Assembly: GCF_008831285.2 (NCBI RefSeq)
Contig: NC_045146.1
Coordinates: forward strand, 12,911,289-12,975,288
Length of the DNA: 64,000 nucleotides
Direction: 5' to 3'
Source: Nymphaea colorata
Lineage: Eukaryota > Streptophyta > Magnoliopsida > Nymphaeales > Nymphaeaceae
Shown here: positions 1-11,118 of the stretch, piece by piece
How positions within the stretch are numbered: the stretch's first letter is position 1
How the letters are laid out: the number at the start of each line of letters is the position of its first letter
Translations under genes and position numbers: made by a program
The notes under the pieces: model-generated
What the model saw: the letters and a program-made list of their open reading frames with translations, nothing else
What the model was told of the DNA's origin: nothing
Databases searched by the model: none

Positions 1-1989
1 ATCAAATCCGTTTTGTCAGGTGATTAAATAAGAAATGTAGCTACATAGCACACGGATCCCGGCAAAATGTAAACCAGGAAAATGACTACCAATAATAAGC
101 TAAACTTGGAGCTTGTTGAAGCAAATTATGTAGCCAACTTAAAGAGTAAGATATTCATCAAAGAACGGCAACGGCTACCAATATCATCAGCCATGAAAAA
201 GGGGTAGTGAAGCACTGAAAGGATTCGTTTTCTTGTTTTTTTCTTTCTTGCAAGTTGGGGATGCAGGGTTTAGTAGAAAGAGGAAGTGAAGCCATGTGCC
301 CCCTCAAGTCTCACTAGGAAAAAGAAAAATGGCTGAACAATAGTTGTCATATAGTGGGCACAAAAGCAGTTATGCAAAAGTTTTGAAAATTATTGCACCT
401 TTCAAAGCTCCTTATAATAATGCAAAAATAAGTCCTACAAAGTTGGCATATATTAAAGAAAAGAAAAAACTTGAAAACCCAATCTGGGTTTGGCTTTTTA
501 GCATATTTACAATGACATGCCTCCCTTTGAATATGATGCCTTCGCATCCCACTTGTATATAAATTTTTTCTAAACCTCTTCAATATTAATCCTAATTGAT
601 GCTTTAATAGATATCTTTGGCTGTGAAAGATACAAACGCTAGCGAGAGAGAGCATTAACTTTGCTTGCAAGTCAAGATGTCAGAAGATTGAACTGAACGC
701 GGCTTCTCAGGGGATTGCAAGGAAACATGATCCTTGATTATCACCAAAATGGTGGCTTGATTTCTCTGGATTTAGAATTCATAGATATGATGTGGATCTG
801 ATGTCGCATACTTTTGCAGACATGCAAAAGATTCATAGTAAAATCTGCAGTTCATCAAACTAAGAGTCTGTTAAGTCAAAAACTTAATATCCACACTTAA
901 AATCCTTACCTTACTTCTTTGCATTAAGAAGAATTTGAATTTAAGATCGGAGAGGAGAGCGTTGTTCTCAAATCTTGAAGATTTCAAGTCTGATCATATC
1001 AAATGCCTTTTTAGTGATTGTCAATGACAGAGAACTACAAAGGCTCTCAATAACTGCCCACATAAAACCAGGGAGAGAAAAGGACCAGTCCACGGTTAGG
1101 AAAGATTCCGAAGGGCCAAAACACGACGAAGCGAAAGGTGATGAAGTTGGGGCTCGCCTTTTCTTTTGCCATCTTCAAAAGATGATGCAGGAAGGGCGTG
1201 GGAGATGGGCTCTCGCCTTCTCATCTTTCTTCTATCACGGTCACGTCGGAGGGATCAGTCACCTGAAAAAGGGTGAAGGATCGGTCTGCCTCGTGCCTCC
1301 TCATCATTGTGTTGGGTTGTTTGTAGAAAATTAAGATCCTCCATTGCCCATTATATTTTCATTCTTTCTCTTTTCCTATTTCAATCACTAATCGTAAACA
1401 TAGGAGACTTCAGCAATAAGCTCTCCATGGGCTGATACCGATCAACCATGTCTTGGCCGGAATTGGACATTTTGTTAATTAAATACATAAGAAACATATT
1501 GTTTTGAGAAAATATAGAATGGTATCAACTTTTTTTTTTTTCATTTTTCATTTCTCCTTGTTAAGAGACTTAGTTACTTCTAATGAATCATTTGACAACA
1601 GGAACATTATGTGGGTATCGTTTCATAAATATATTTTATGGTATAATCAGAGCAGGTTCATGAAACACTAGAACCTGGGTTTTAAATGTAAAACCCAAAT
1701 ACTGCTCCCTTGTTTCTCCTATAACAAATGGCGGACACCCATAAAACGTAAAAGTAGCGATAAGCCTGCCTACCGACCGCTAACTCAACTAGGTGCACCA
1801 AGCCCCTTGGGCAGGATGATACCACATTAATTGATCAGCCTCCCATAAGCTGGTGCTTGAAAAACCTTAATTTGACAAATTTTGTTAAAAGCTTGGCCAT
1901 TGTTAAGAAAATCACAAACTTCTATGAAATAACTAATAAAAGGTAGGTTTGAAAGAAAGAACACTTTCCTATTGAAAAACATTGAAGAA

Positions 1990-2138
1990 GAAGAAAAAGA
2001 ATGGATATTGGATGATATGTGGATGTTGTTGTTGGTTTCCTTTGTTTTCTTACATATCCCATTCAATGGGATATGTAAGAAAACAAAGGAAACCAACAAC
2101 AACATCCACATATCATCCAATATCCTTTCTTCCTCTTC
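1990..2138. repeat. Near-perfect foldback (inverted repeat with 61-bp perfect core)
   Basis: Bases 2003-2063 are the exact reverse complement of 2065-2125, with the single base 2064 as spacer. The pairing continues imperfectly outward to about 1990 and 2138 (GAAGAA-rich arm against TTCTTC-rich arm). Because of this symmetry both strands give open frames with the same peptide core (ILDDMWMLLLVSF). It could be a MITE-like foldback element, a young inverted duplication, or a hairpin small-RNA precursor. I recognise neither terminal inverted repeats of a known superfamily nor a clear target-site duplication. Confidence 0.9.
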
Positions 2139-2323
2139 AGTAAAATGTGCCCTTTCCTCTTTCCCATGCACTAGCTTTATTTTTACGCTTCTTGCTTCTT
2201 TAATGATGGGGAGACCGATGTTCGATGAGAGCTGAAGCTTTTATCCATGTCCTTTTAAAGAAGCTTGCTGTGTTTGTAGTTTTAAGATGTTGTTAGAGAT
2301 GTATCTCAACTTGCACATTAGCC

Positions 2324-2420
2324 AGTGCTTTTGTAATATTATAAAAGGTTGATGTCATTGACAGTTGAAATAGTAGTGCTTTTGTAATATAGGAAGTTGA
2401 TGTAATTGACACCAGAAATA
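2324..2420. repeat. Tandem duplication, about 50-bp unit, two copies
   Basis: The unit begins AGTGCTTTTGTAATAT and carries GTTGATGT.ATTGACA. The first copy is at 2324-2373 and the second at 2374-2420, with a small deletion in the second. Local slippage duplication in intergenic DNA. Confidence 0.75.
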
Positions 2421-2732
2421 AAAACTGATCGCCTACCAGTGATAATAATCCCTTGGATTAATTAATCGGCAACCAAGATATAATTAAGTTTGATTTTCTT
2501 TCAATTTAACCGTCGTTTTATATACAATTAAAGATTTTAAATGAAAAAACGTGTCATTTTACCCTCTAAAATAACGCGGATCGTTGCAAGGTTTTGATTA
2601 AATATGAATTCACATCGAGTGACGTGACACACGGGGTGACTGGATGCTTACTACCCACGACGTTGCCGATATCCGGCGCCCTCCGTGAAGACGTTTAAGC
2701 CGTCGCGCCATCGGGGCATTTTAGCCATTTCC

Positions 2733-2739
2733 TATAAAA
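2733..2739 (+). promoter_or_regulatory. Putative TATA box of the myosin gene
   Basis: TATAAAA lies about 750 bases upstream of the myosin start codon and is followed by a (GA)n tract at about 2937-2959, which fits a long plant 5' leader. The leader would hold several upstream AUGs, including a 72-codon frame at 3093-3311, unless an unseen leader intron removes them. Placement is inferred from motif and distance only. Confidence 0.45.
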
Positions 2740-3490
2740 TTTTGAAATCTGACTCGCTATTTATTGATCCAAAGGGTGAAAGCAGTTTTTCCCGCAATTC
2801 CTACCCGCCATTCTCACCAAATCACAGGAAGCATTCTCTTCTTCCTTTTCTTTTTCGATTATCTAAATCCAAACAAATTCTTTTCCTGAAGATTCTTTTC
2901 AAAAAGCCTGCTCAAGCACAAGCTCGCAGGAGGGGGGAGAGAGAGAGAGAGAGAGAGAGGAAAAAGGTGAAGAACTCTTTCGATCTTCTCAAGAAACCCT
3001 AGACGAGTTCTCGTCAACTTGTTCCTTGGAGTGTCGTTGTGGCTGTAGCCGTTGTGTAGCTCGGGAATCGAGCGAAAGAGGATTTTTGTCGGATGCAGAG
3101 CCGCGCGAAACTCTTCGTGCAGCTGCGTAGTGGAAAGAGATGGTTCTTTAACCAGATTAAGAGAAGTCTTGTGGTTTCTCCTGAGGTTTTGCGTGTTTCT
3201 GGTGACATTTACGCGAGTCGGGGTTCTGTGGACGAGATCCTCGTGATCGAGCGACGCATTTCGGTGATCGTGCTCGGAAGTGAAGCGGAAGGGTGGTGGA
3301 TAATGGATTAGCCTGTGGTCTCCTGTAGGCTTCTTAGGGGGTGTCTAATGCAAGAATGTGGTTCTGTTTGAAAATTATTCGCTTAAATCAGACTGACCGC
3401 AAGCTTCCTAGGCACATGAAGGGTTGCGACTGAATCTTCTATGAGGACGACTTTGTTGGCCTCGTAGATTTCTCAAGGGGATTGGTGAAG

Positions 3491-6400
3491 ATGATTCACT
3501 CAATCTCGCGGAAGAATGAGGCGGTCTTGGGGCCAAAGAAACGGACCTTGAAGGCCAAGGGACAGCATTCTCTACAGGTCATGAAGTCACTGCCTGTTGA
3601 TTGCAGAATCTCCGGTCTTCCGGAAGCAGACTCTAGGATGATCGGGTTGGAGAGGATCATGACTTTTGAAGCCGTAAGGAGTAGTCCGGATCACCGCATT
3701 GTGGCGGATTCTCGGAGTCAGATCGTGGACCGGGGCAGTGACGAGTCCCCCTACGGTAGGAGTTTTGCTGTCATTGAACGTGATGAGGACGGCGAACTTT
3801 CAGGAAAGCCGCTGTATTTACCATTAAGTAACGAATTGGGTTGGAGTGACCATACCGTCTATGGTGCGAAGAAGGTAGCTCTGCTGTTGATTTCTGCTTT
3901 TGCTCGTCCTTTACAAGGATTAACCTCGTGCCTCTGTGAAAACTGATTTTATGCCAAGCTTCTTATCAATGTGCTCGTGTCTCATATAGGCGCACATTAA
4001 CACGATGCGGGGAATTTTGGGTTCCTTTTTGTTTTTTATTAATCTCCGTAAATATTATATACGCATTGCTACCAACTACGCAAGGAAATGGCTATAGTGC
4101 CATACTTAAAACAAAGAGCTGAAAATGGGAATGAACAACTCTTCATGACGGCAACCAGAAACTCATTGGCCGCTGGGCCACGAGGTCTCCGCGTACTTGC
4201 TCAACTAACCGGTTTAGACCTTCAAGAAGTTGAAGGACGTCAAGAATTGGGTCTTAAGGCGCTCATCCATAATGCGTAAAGAATTGTCCGGTGGACAAGG
4301 TATGGGCTCTCGGATGCTTTACTTTGAAGGGCAGAAAGTTTGGTTGTTTCCCCCCCTTATATGCAAGGGAGAGAGCAAAACCCCTTTAATGTAGGTACAC
4401 TTGCGAATCGGAAACGTAGACGTGTAAACTGAAAGTACACACGTCACACGGCAAAAAAAAATATTAATTAAAGAAGATTTTCAGTCGGCTTGACGGGCTA
4501 ATTGTATTTCAGTTGATTAATCGATCTGGTCTTAAGTGACCAGGGTTCTAGGATTCAGAAATCACCAGTTCCTGTAGCAAAGGGAAACGGTACAAAGAAA
4601 CGGTTCATTTTCAGATATGAGAGTTCAATTAGTGTCTACATTGTGGAGTCTATTCTTGTGAACTAATGAAGTTCATTCTCTTCAGTTTGATCCTTTTTAT
4701 TTCTGGAATTTGGTAGCCTCATCATTGGTTTTTTATGAGAATTTTGGGGAAGCAAAATTACACCTATTTAGTTATGTTACTGGATTGGATTTATATCGTA
4801 CTAATTTGTGGACTTACGATCTGCACACTCTTGTATTAGGAAAGGGTACCTTGTCATACAAGTGCCTTTAGTGTCTCTTCTAGGTAAAAAGCTATCACAA
4901 AGCCCTCGAACCTTCTTTCCGATATTGGACCAGCTCGCTTTCTTCATTAAAGTTTGCTTCATCTATTCATAGACCAACGAAGAGAAAGAAGAGCGACATA
5001 AAATAGGAAGATGGCGAACTAGAGAGAATGTTGTTTAAACCAAACGCCATTTACTCTATTTGTGTTAGGTTGTGTTTGAGGAAGATTATTAGTTGAAGGT
5101 ATTATTCTCAAAGTCAGCCTCCATTGGCCTGAGTCAGCGAAAATGACTCATTGAAATGAGTCAGGACTGTACAATTTTCATTTCTCATTGCGTTCTTTCA
5201 ATTTTGACTATTCTGGAATCGATCACTTTCAAAACAATGGTCACTATATTGACACAAATGTTTGTTACTAATTTCTTTCTTATTTTACCCGACATGGTAT
5301 TTCTTTCACAACAAGCTTTTATTGACATTTTCGCAATATTACTCACAATATCGACACAAGTCACACAACTTGCTAATTTCTTTTTGGAAATGTATATGAA
5401 AGACTTTTCTTTTCTAACATTTACCAGAATCTTTCGTCTTTTGATATCATTATGACAAAAGGTCATGCATCATTGTACTCGGTGCACACACTGTTGTATT
5501 GCTGGAACTGCTTTTCTAGGTCGCTGTATGTGGACCTACAGAATATTGTCAAACCTTGATCTCTATTTAGTGAAAAGCTGCATGACTATTGATTGCTATA
5601 CTTACATGCTGAAGTTTAATTTTTCAGAAGCTTCGTTTTTGGATTCAACTTCCAAATGGACAATGGGAACTAGGAAAGTTACAGTCAAGCTCTGAGGACG
5701 GTTCACATCTCATTTTGTTAGAAGGGAAAGTGAGTCTTCTACTATGTACTTATATTTTTAACAATCTGACTATCGTGGAGTCCTGAGATTTATATGTTAT
5801 TTGTATACCAGGTATTAAAGGTGTCATCCGAGAGCCTGTTGCCTGCAAATCCTGACATCCTTGATGGTGTAGACAATCTTATGCAGCTCAGTTATTTAAA
5901 TGAACCATCAGTACTTTATAATCTTCAATGTAGATACTCACGAGATATCATCTATGTGAGTCTAGGCTTCCTTAACTTTTTCCTGTGATCTGTCAATCAA
6001 TGTTGAGGCCTGCAGCTTCTTGCATCCATTCGACTAATTTGTACTTTCTCAGACAAAAGCAGGTCCCGTGCTGGTTGCTGTAAATCCTTTTAAACCAGTA
6101 CCATTTTATGGAAATGGTCATATTGAAGCTTACAAGAGGAAAGTTATTGACAAACCTCATGTGTATGCTATTGCAGATACAGCCATTCGTGAAATGATAC
6201 GAGGTAACTATGCAATTATTTGCTACAGCATATCAAAATTTAAAATTCACTGTTTCGGAGACTTTCATTTATTTTTTCTTCTCTATCTTCTAATTGTCTA
6301 ATAATTTTGCAGATGAAGTTAATCAGTCCATAATTATAAGGTCAGCCACTGCATACTAGCCATTGTTTTCAGTAAAAAAACTTGTTCTCGTAGGTTGTCT

Positions 6401-9400
6401 CTTGGTTGATGAGTTCAAGAATGGAATTATTATTTTTAACATTTTATGAGCACAATGTCACTCATAGTAACTGCATGTCAGCTATCTATTTTTTCCGTCC
6501 ACCTCATCCACTGTCCTTCTCTCTTCTAATTCTGTCTTCAGTACCCTTGTTGAAAGCTCTCATGATGCCACATCCATAGCTAAGTAACTCATAAGAAACG
6601 TTCTTTGTTATATGGTGGGTGCACCTGCTGGAACTTTTGTGGTACACAAACACACACTCATGCAAGTAAATAAAACACATGGACATATATATGCAGGATG
6701 TCACATGGGTGCTTGCAGAATGCAAATAGGCTACTGCAATGCAGTTGGACATGATCATGATGCTTGTGTTTTCATGGTCTTTGGTTTTAAATTGCAAACA
6801 GTTCAAGACCCACTAGACAGTAAGGATGTCAACAGCCCAGATTTTGATAAGCTAAATGCATCACTAAAAGGATCCAGATTAGACAAGATGCAGCTAAAAC
6901 GGGCAAAAACTTAAAACTCAATGACCCTGAGTGTATTCCCATTAGAGAGATATTCTGCCACAATCAAGATGCTGTATCTACTATCCTAAGAAGATTACTG
7001 AAATCCCTTCCTATGCTATTAAAAATTTCTCAACTAGATGAGTAAAACCGTTCTTGGTATCCTTATCCCTTAGGGTTGCATCTTGAGGAAGTTAATCAAG
7101 TTACTTTCCTTATCACCTGGCTTGCAAATAGACCTGGCAATTGGCATTTAAAGCTAAGTAACACAGACTCTTCAAAAAGTTTGCCATGCCCAAGTCATGT
7201 CAGGCGCGGCTTTGGTGCAGCTTGGGTGTGGCAACAAACATATTGTTTTTTTTTCCTTTGACTCATTGCTAATTTTATTACTTGAGAAAATTTTTATGTC
7301 TAGTTTCATTGTTTGCAAATAGTTTTAGTTATTTGTGTGTGTGTATATATATATATCCTTGCCGCACATGTGCTCGTGTTTTTTTGGAAAATTCAACTTC
7401 CGCACCCGCACTTGGGCCCACACCAGCACCTGCACCCAGCACATGTGTGACATAGATTTAAAGCAGAATTTATTTTGCCAACAGTCCCATTGTTTTGTTC
7501 TCATATGAGAGATGGTTCAAGTATTATTCCTCTTAAGCATTTTGAGGAACATGGATTGTGTGGACTGTGAAAGGTTTTATCTGTGAATTTCTTAGCTGTA
7601 GAAGCACATGGGTCACAGCATCAAATGCTTTTGACTGGTCAATAATTCTTTGCCAGTTTGGGTCATTTTTTGTGCATATGTGAAACTGATTCATGGTTCA
7701 TCTTCAGTGGTGAAAGTGGAGCTGGTAAAACTGAAACTGCGAAAATAGCAATGCAATATTTGGCAGCCCTTGGAGGTGGCAGTGGGATAGAGTATGAAAT
7801 TCTGCAGACCAATCCGATACTAGAATCTTTTGGCAATGCAAAAACATTGAGAAATGATAACTCAAGCCGTTTTGTAAGTGCACTGTTGAAATATTAGCAA
7901 ATTCCAGCGCAAATAAGTGACCACAAGTTCATTTTGAGAAACTCTTGAACCAGTTCTATTTTAGTTAAATTGCATGTTATCGCTTTATTTTATTCAGATC
8001 CTCACTGTCTGAAGACATTTCTGCTTGTTTGCAGGGTAAGCTCATTGAGATTCATTTTAGCAACACAGGAAAAATTTCTGGTGCCAAGATTGAAACCTGT
8101 AAGGCCATCATCCTTGAATATGTCAATGCTATCTTTCCTGGGCTCCTATTAATTGTATTAGTCATCGAAGGCAACTTATTTATTTTCGTCTATGTGCACA
8201 TGATGATTTCCTTGCTGCAATTGGAAAGTTTTACTGGAAAAGGTACTTCTACATTCCCCTTAATGAGAATCAAACTATTCTGTATTTGGGATAAAATAGT
8301 TCTAACTTGGTGTTTATTTAGCAAACAGTCAAGAGTGGTCCAGTGTGCAGAAGGGGAACGATCATATCATATATTTTATCAGCTTTGTGCTGGAGCAACT
8401 CCTGCTCTTAGAGGTCTGACTCATTGTGATTTTATTTTTGTGCCTGTATGTTTATGAACATAATATGCTGTATAAGCACATAATTTGTTGTATGATGTAG
8501 AATTATCATCTTTAGTAATTTATCAATAAGTGCAGCAGATATGTGGCCACTAAAAATCAACTTTTGATTTCAAAACCATAATTTGATGTTCTAAATTCTG
8601 TATCTGCTGTAGTCCAAGCACAGGACAAGTTCACTTGCATTGCTCACTATTGAAAATATGAAAGTACAGAATGAAAAAAAACCTGGCACATTTGCAAACA
8701 CATGTGAAATTAAAACGAGGGCTCTGGTTCCCATTGCAGAAAATATGTCAAACATTGATAGCATGTTTGAACCATCCCCAAAATGTGAATATGCATCTAA
8801 TTCAAATGTTCTCCTCAAATGAGATATTTTACCCATCCAACATGTGAAGCTAATTTAAGTCCTCATCATGCATGGATGATATAATCTGCCCTTTCAAGGA
8901 ACATGGGTTCTTGCATGTTGGATGTGAAATTCATGTGTTCGACTTCATTTTGGCCAACTATAAAAATATTTAACATAATGACTAAAACCAACCTCACACA
9001 TGATATGTCATAACTAAACTTTACTACATCAGTGGAAAAGCAATGAGATAGAGATGCACAAAGTCTTGATCCCCAGATGGCAGATTAACAGACTGAGATA
9101 GAGATACTGTCCACTTTTTATGTTGCCAATTTTTGAGAGAATGGTTTTTTACTTTGTGCATAGTTGTCTATAAATTTGTATTACAAACTGTTTTTAAATT
9201 TCTTGTTGCACTTATTCACAATTCTTCCTATAACAGATTATCTCTTCTAAACTTCAGTTGCTTAAATGTTTCATTCCTCGATGCAAGAACATTGCTTCAT
9301 TAGCTTCTCTATTTGCAAAATAAACTAGTCTTAGATGGTTTGAAATCTTTCACTACTAAAACAAAAGTTGTTGAGTTAATTGCTACCGTTTCATTGTCTT

Positions 9401-11084
9401 TCCACCAATTTGTAACAGAAGGACTGAATTTGAAGAATGCTAACGAATATAATTATCTGAAGCAAAGCAAATGCTTCACTGTCAATGGGGTTGATGATTC
9501 TGAGAGATTTCGTCAAGTGAAGGTAAACAATCTATGCCTAGTTATATATACAAAAGTCTGTTTACCAGTTTACTTTAATATGGTAAGTACAACTGAAATA
9601 TAAGTGCATCAAATGTACTGCCAGGATGCATTGGATGTTGTTCATCTCAGTAAGGAGGATCAATATAATGCATTTGCTATGGTTGCTGCTGTCCTATGGC
9701 TTGGCAATATTTCTTTTAGGGTGATCGATAATGAAAATCATGTTGAAGTTGTTGAAGATGAAGGTAAAGTGATTTTTTCAATCAAAAGTTCCCTGTTTAT
9801 GCATCTATCTAACATGATACATTGACTGTTTCTTGCTGGAGGGTGAGAAAGGCAGTGAGAAAAGATAGTTTATCTTTCATTTGACTGGGATTCTCTTTTT
9901 TCACCATATATAACTGGTTTAACCCCTTTCCTCGACTTTCCTATCAATAAAAAATGCCTAATGGCAAAAGACATTTAAATAATTTGAAGAAAATGCATAT
10001 TTATGTTCTAACAACGTTTTGTGGCAAATATTTTAACAAGAATGATTAAAAAAGTTGAAGGAAAACAAGATCATGCCTTTGCAATTTTTGTAAGTTTGGT
10101 CTACTTCGTACTAAAATAAATATTGGCTAAAATATTAGGAGAAAATATTTTTTTACTAAATAAGCTGGCATCTTCCTCTTGCTTCATGTCTGGATCATCT
10201 TGGTCTTATAATTTGCTTTTCATAATTGCTGAATTGGAAGCTAACATGATGATGCTTCTTAACTTGTCACAATTTCTTTGGAACAGGAGTTCAAAATGTT
10301 GCTAAGTTAATAGGTTGCAGTATTTTCGATCTCAAGTCAGTTTTATCAACTCGTAAAATGCGTGCTGGAAGTGAGAATATTACTCAAAAGCTAACATTGC
10401 CCCAGGTGAGGATGTCACTGTGTCCTATCTTTAGTTGTCGACCCCTCTCCTTGTAAGATGGTAGGTTCTTATAATCACACTCTTTTAACAAGGCCATTGA
10501 CGCAAGAGATGCATTAGCAAAATCGATCTATGCCAGTTTGTTCGACTGGCTGGTGGAACAGATCAACATCTCACTAGAAGTGGGCAAGCGGCGGACCGGT
10601 AGATCTATCAATATTCTTGATATCTACGGCTTTGAATCCTTTCATGTACGTCTGCACATGAATATTGAATTGTAGCCGTTAATTTTGTCAAACTGACCTG
10701 GAGAATGTTTTGATGGATGACTGCTTTTTCTTTCCTAGAGAAACAGTTTTGAACAGTTCTGCATAAATTATGCAAATGAGAGATTGCAGCAGCACTTCAA
10801 TCGACATTTGTTTAAGTTAGAGCAGGAGGTAATCCTTATCCATTGCTTACATAGTTATCTTTGTCAGTTGACTTTTATTATTGGTTTCCTGCAATTTTTT
10901 TGAGAATAAGCATGTTTGACATTCTCTACAAATAGCTTGCATGTTCTCTGGAGGTTTTTTTTTTAAAAAAAAAGATCCTCGGTGGTAGCTTATACCATCT
11001 TGCTTTTCAATGTGGATTACTACTAAAATTGGCTGTCTAAACTATGAGAGTTTTCACTATTTCATGCACCTGTTGTATATGCGC

Positions 11085-11118
<34 letters not shown>

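Larger units (their letters stand above)
1..2684. other. Intergenic region without a recognisable gene
   Basis: AT-rich sequence with open frames only up to about 120 codons, none showing a motif I know. A GC-richer patch at about 1060-1330 has an open frame on the plus strand, but its composition is Lys/Glu/Arg with no family signature and it has no obvious splice partner. The region contains the foldback at 1990-2138 and a short tandem duplication at 2324-2420, listed separately. The last few hundred bases should carry the myosin promoter. Confidence 0.6.

Noticed and set aside
2058-2090. Part of the foldback resembles the P-loop-complementary region recognised by miR482/2118 (GAATGGGA shared).
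   Set aside because: Only about eight bases match, the remainder needs a gap, and the hairpin is far more perfect than MIR482 precursors. Not enough to call a miRNA gene.
5148-5167. Palindrome TGACTCATT-GA-AATGAGTCA, resembling paired AP-1/bZIP (TGACTCA/TGAGTCA) sites.
   Set aside because: It is inside an intron, isolated, and nine-base arms can occur by chance at this scale. No supporting regulatory context.
5156-5455. Overlapping open frames on both strands in myosin intron 1, rich in Ile/Leu/Phe.
   Set aside because: T-rich intron composition explains the hydrophobic reading. No membrane-protein family is recognised and neither frame joins myosin exons.
8322-8328. Alternative acceptor TTATTTAG at 8321 for myosin exon 9.
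   Set aside because: It adds seven bases and breaks the frame after the microexon; the acceptor at 8328 keeps the conserved [10 protein letters not shown] reading.
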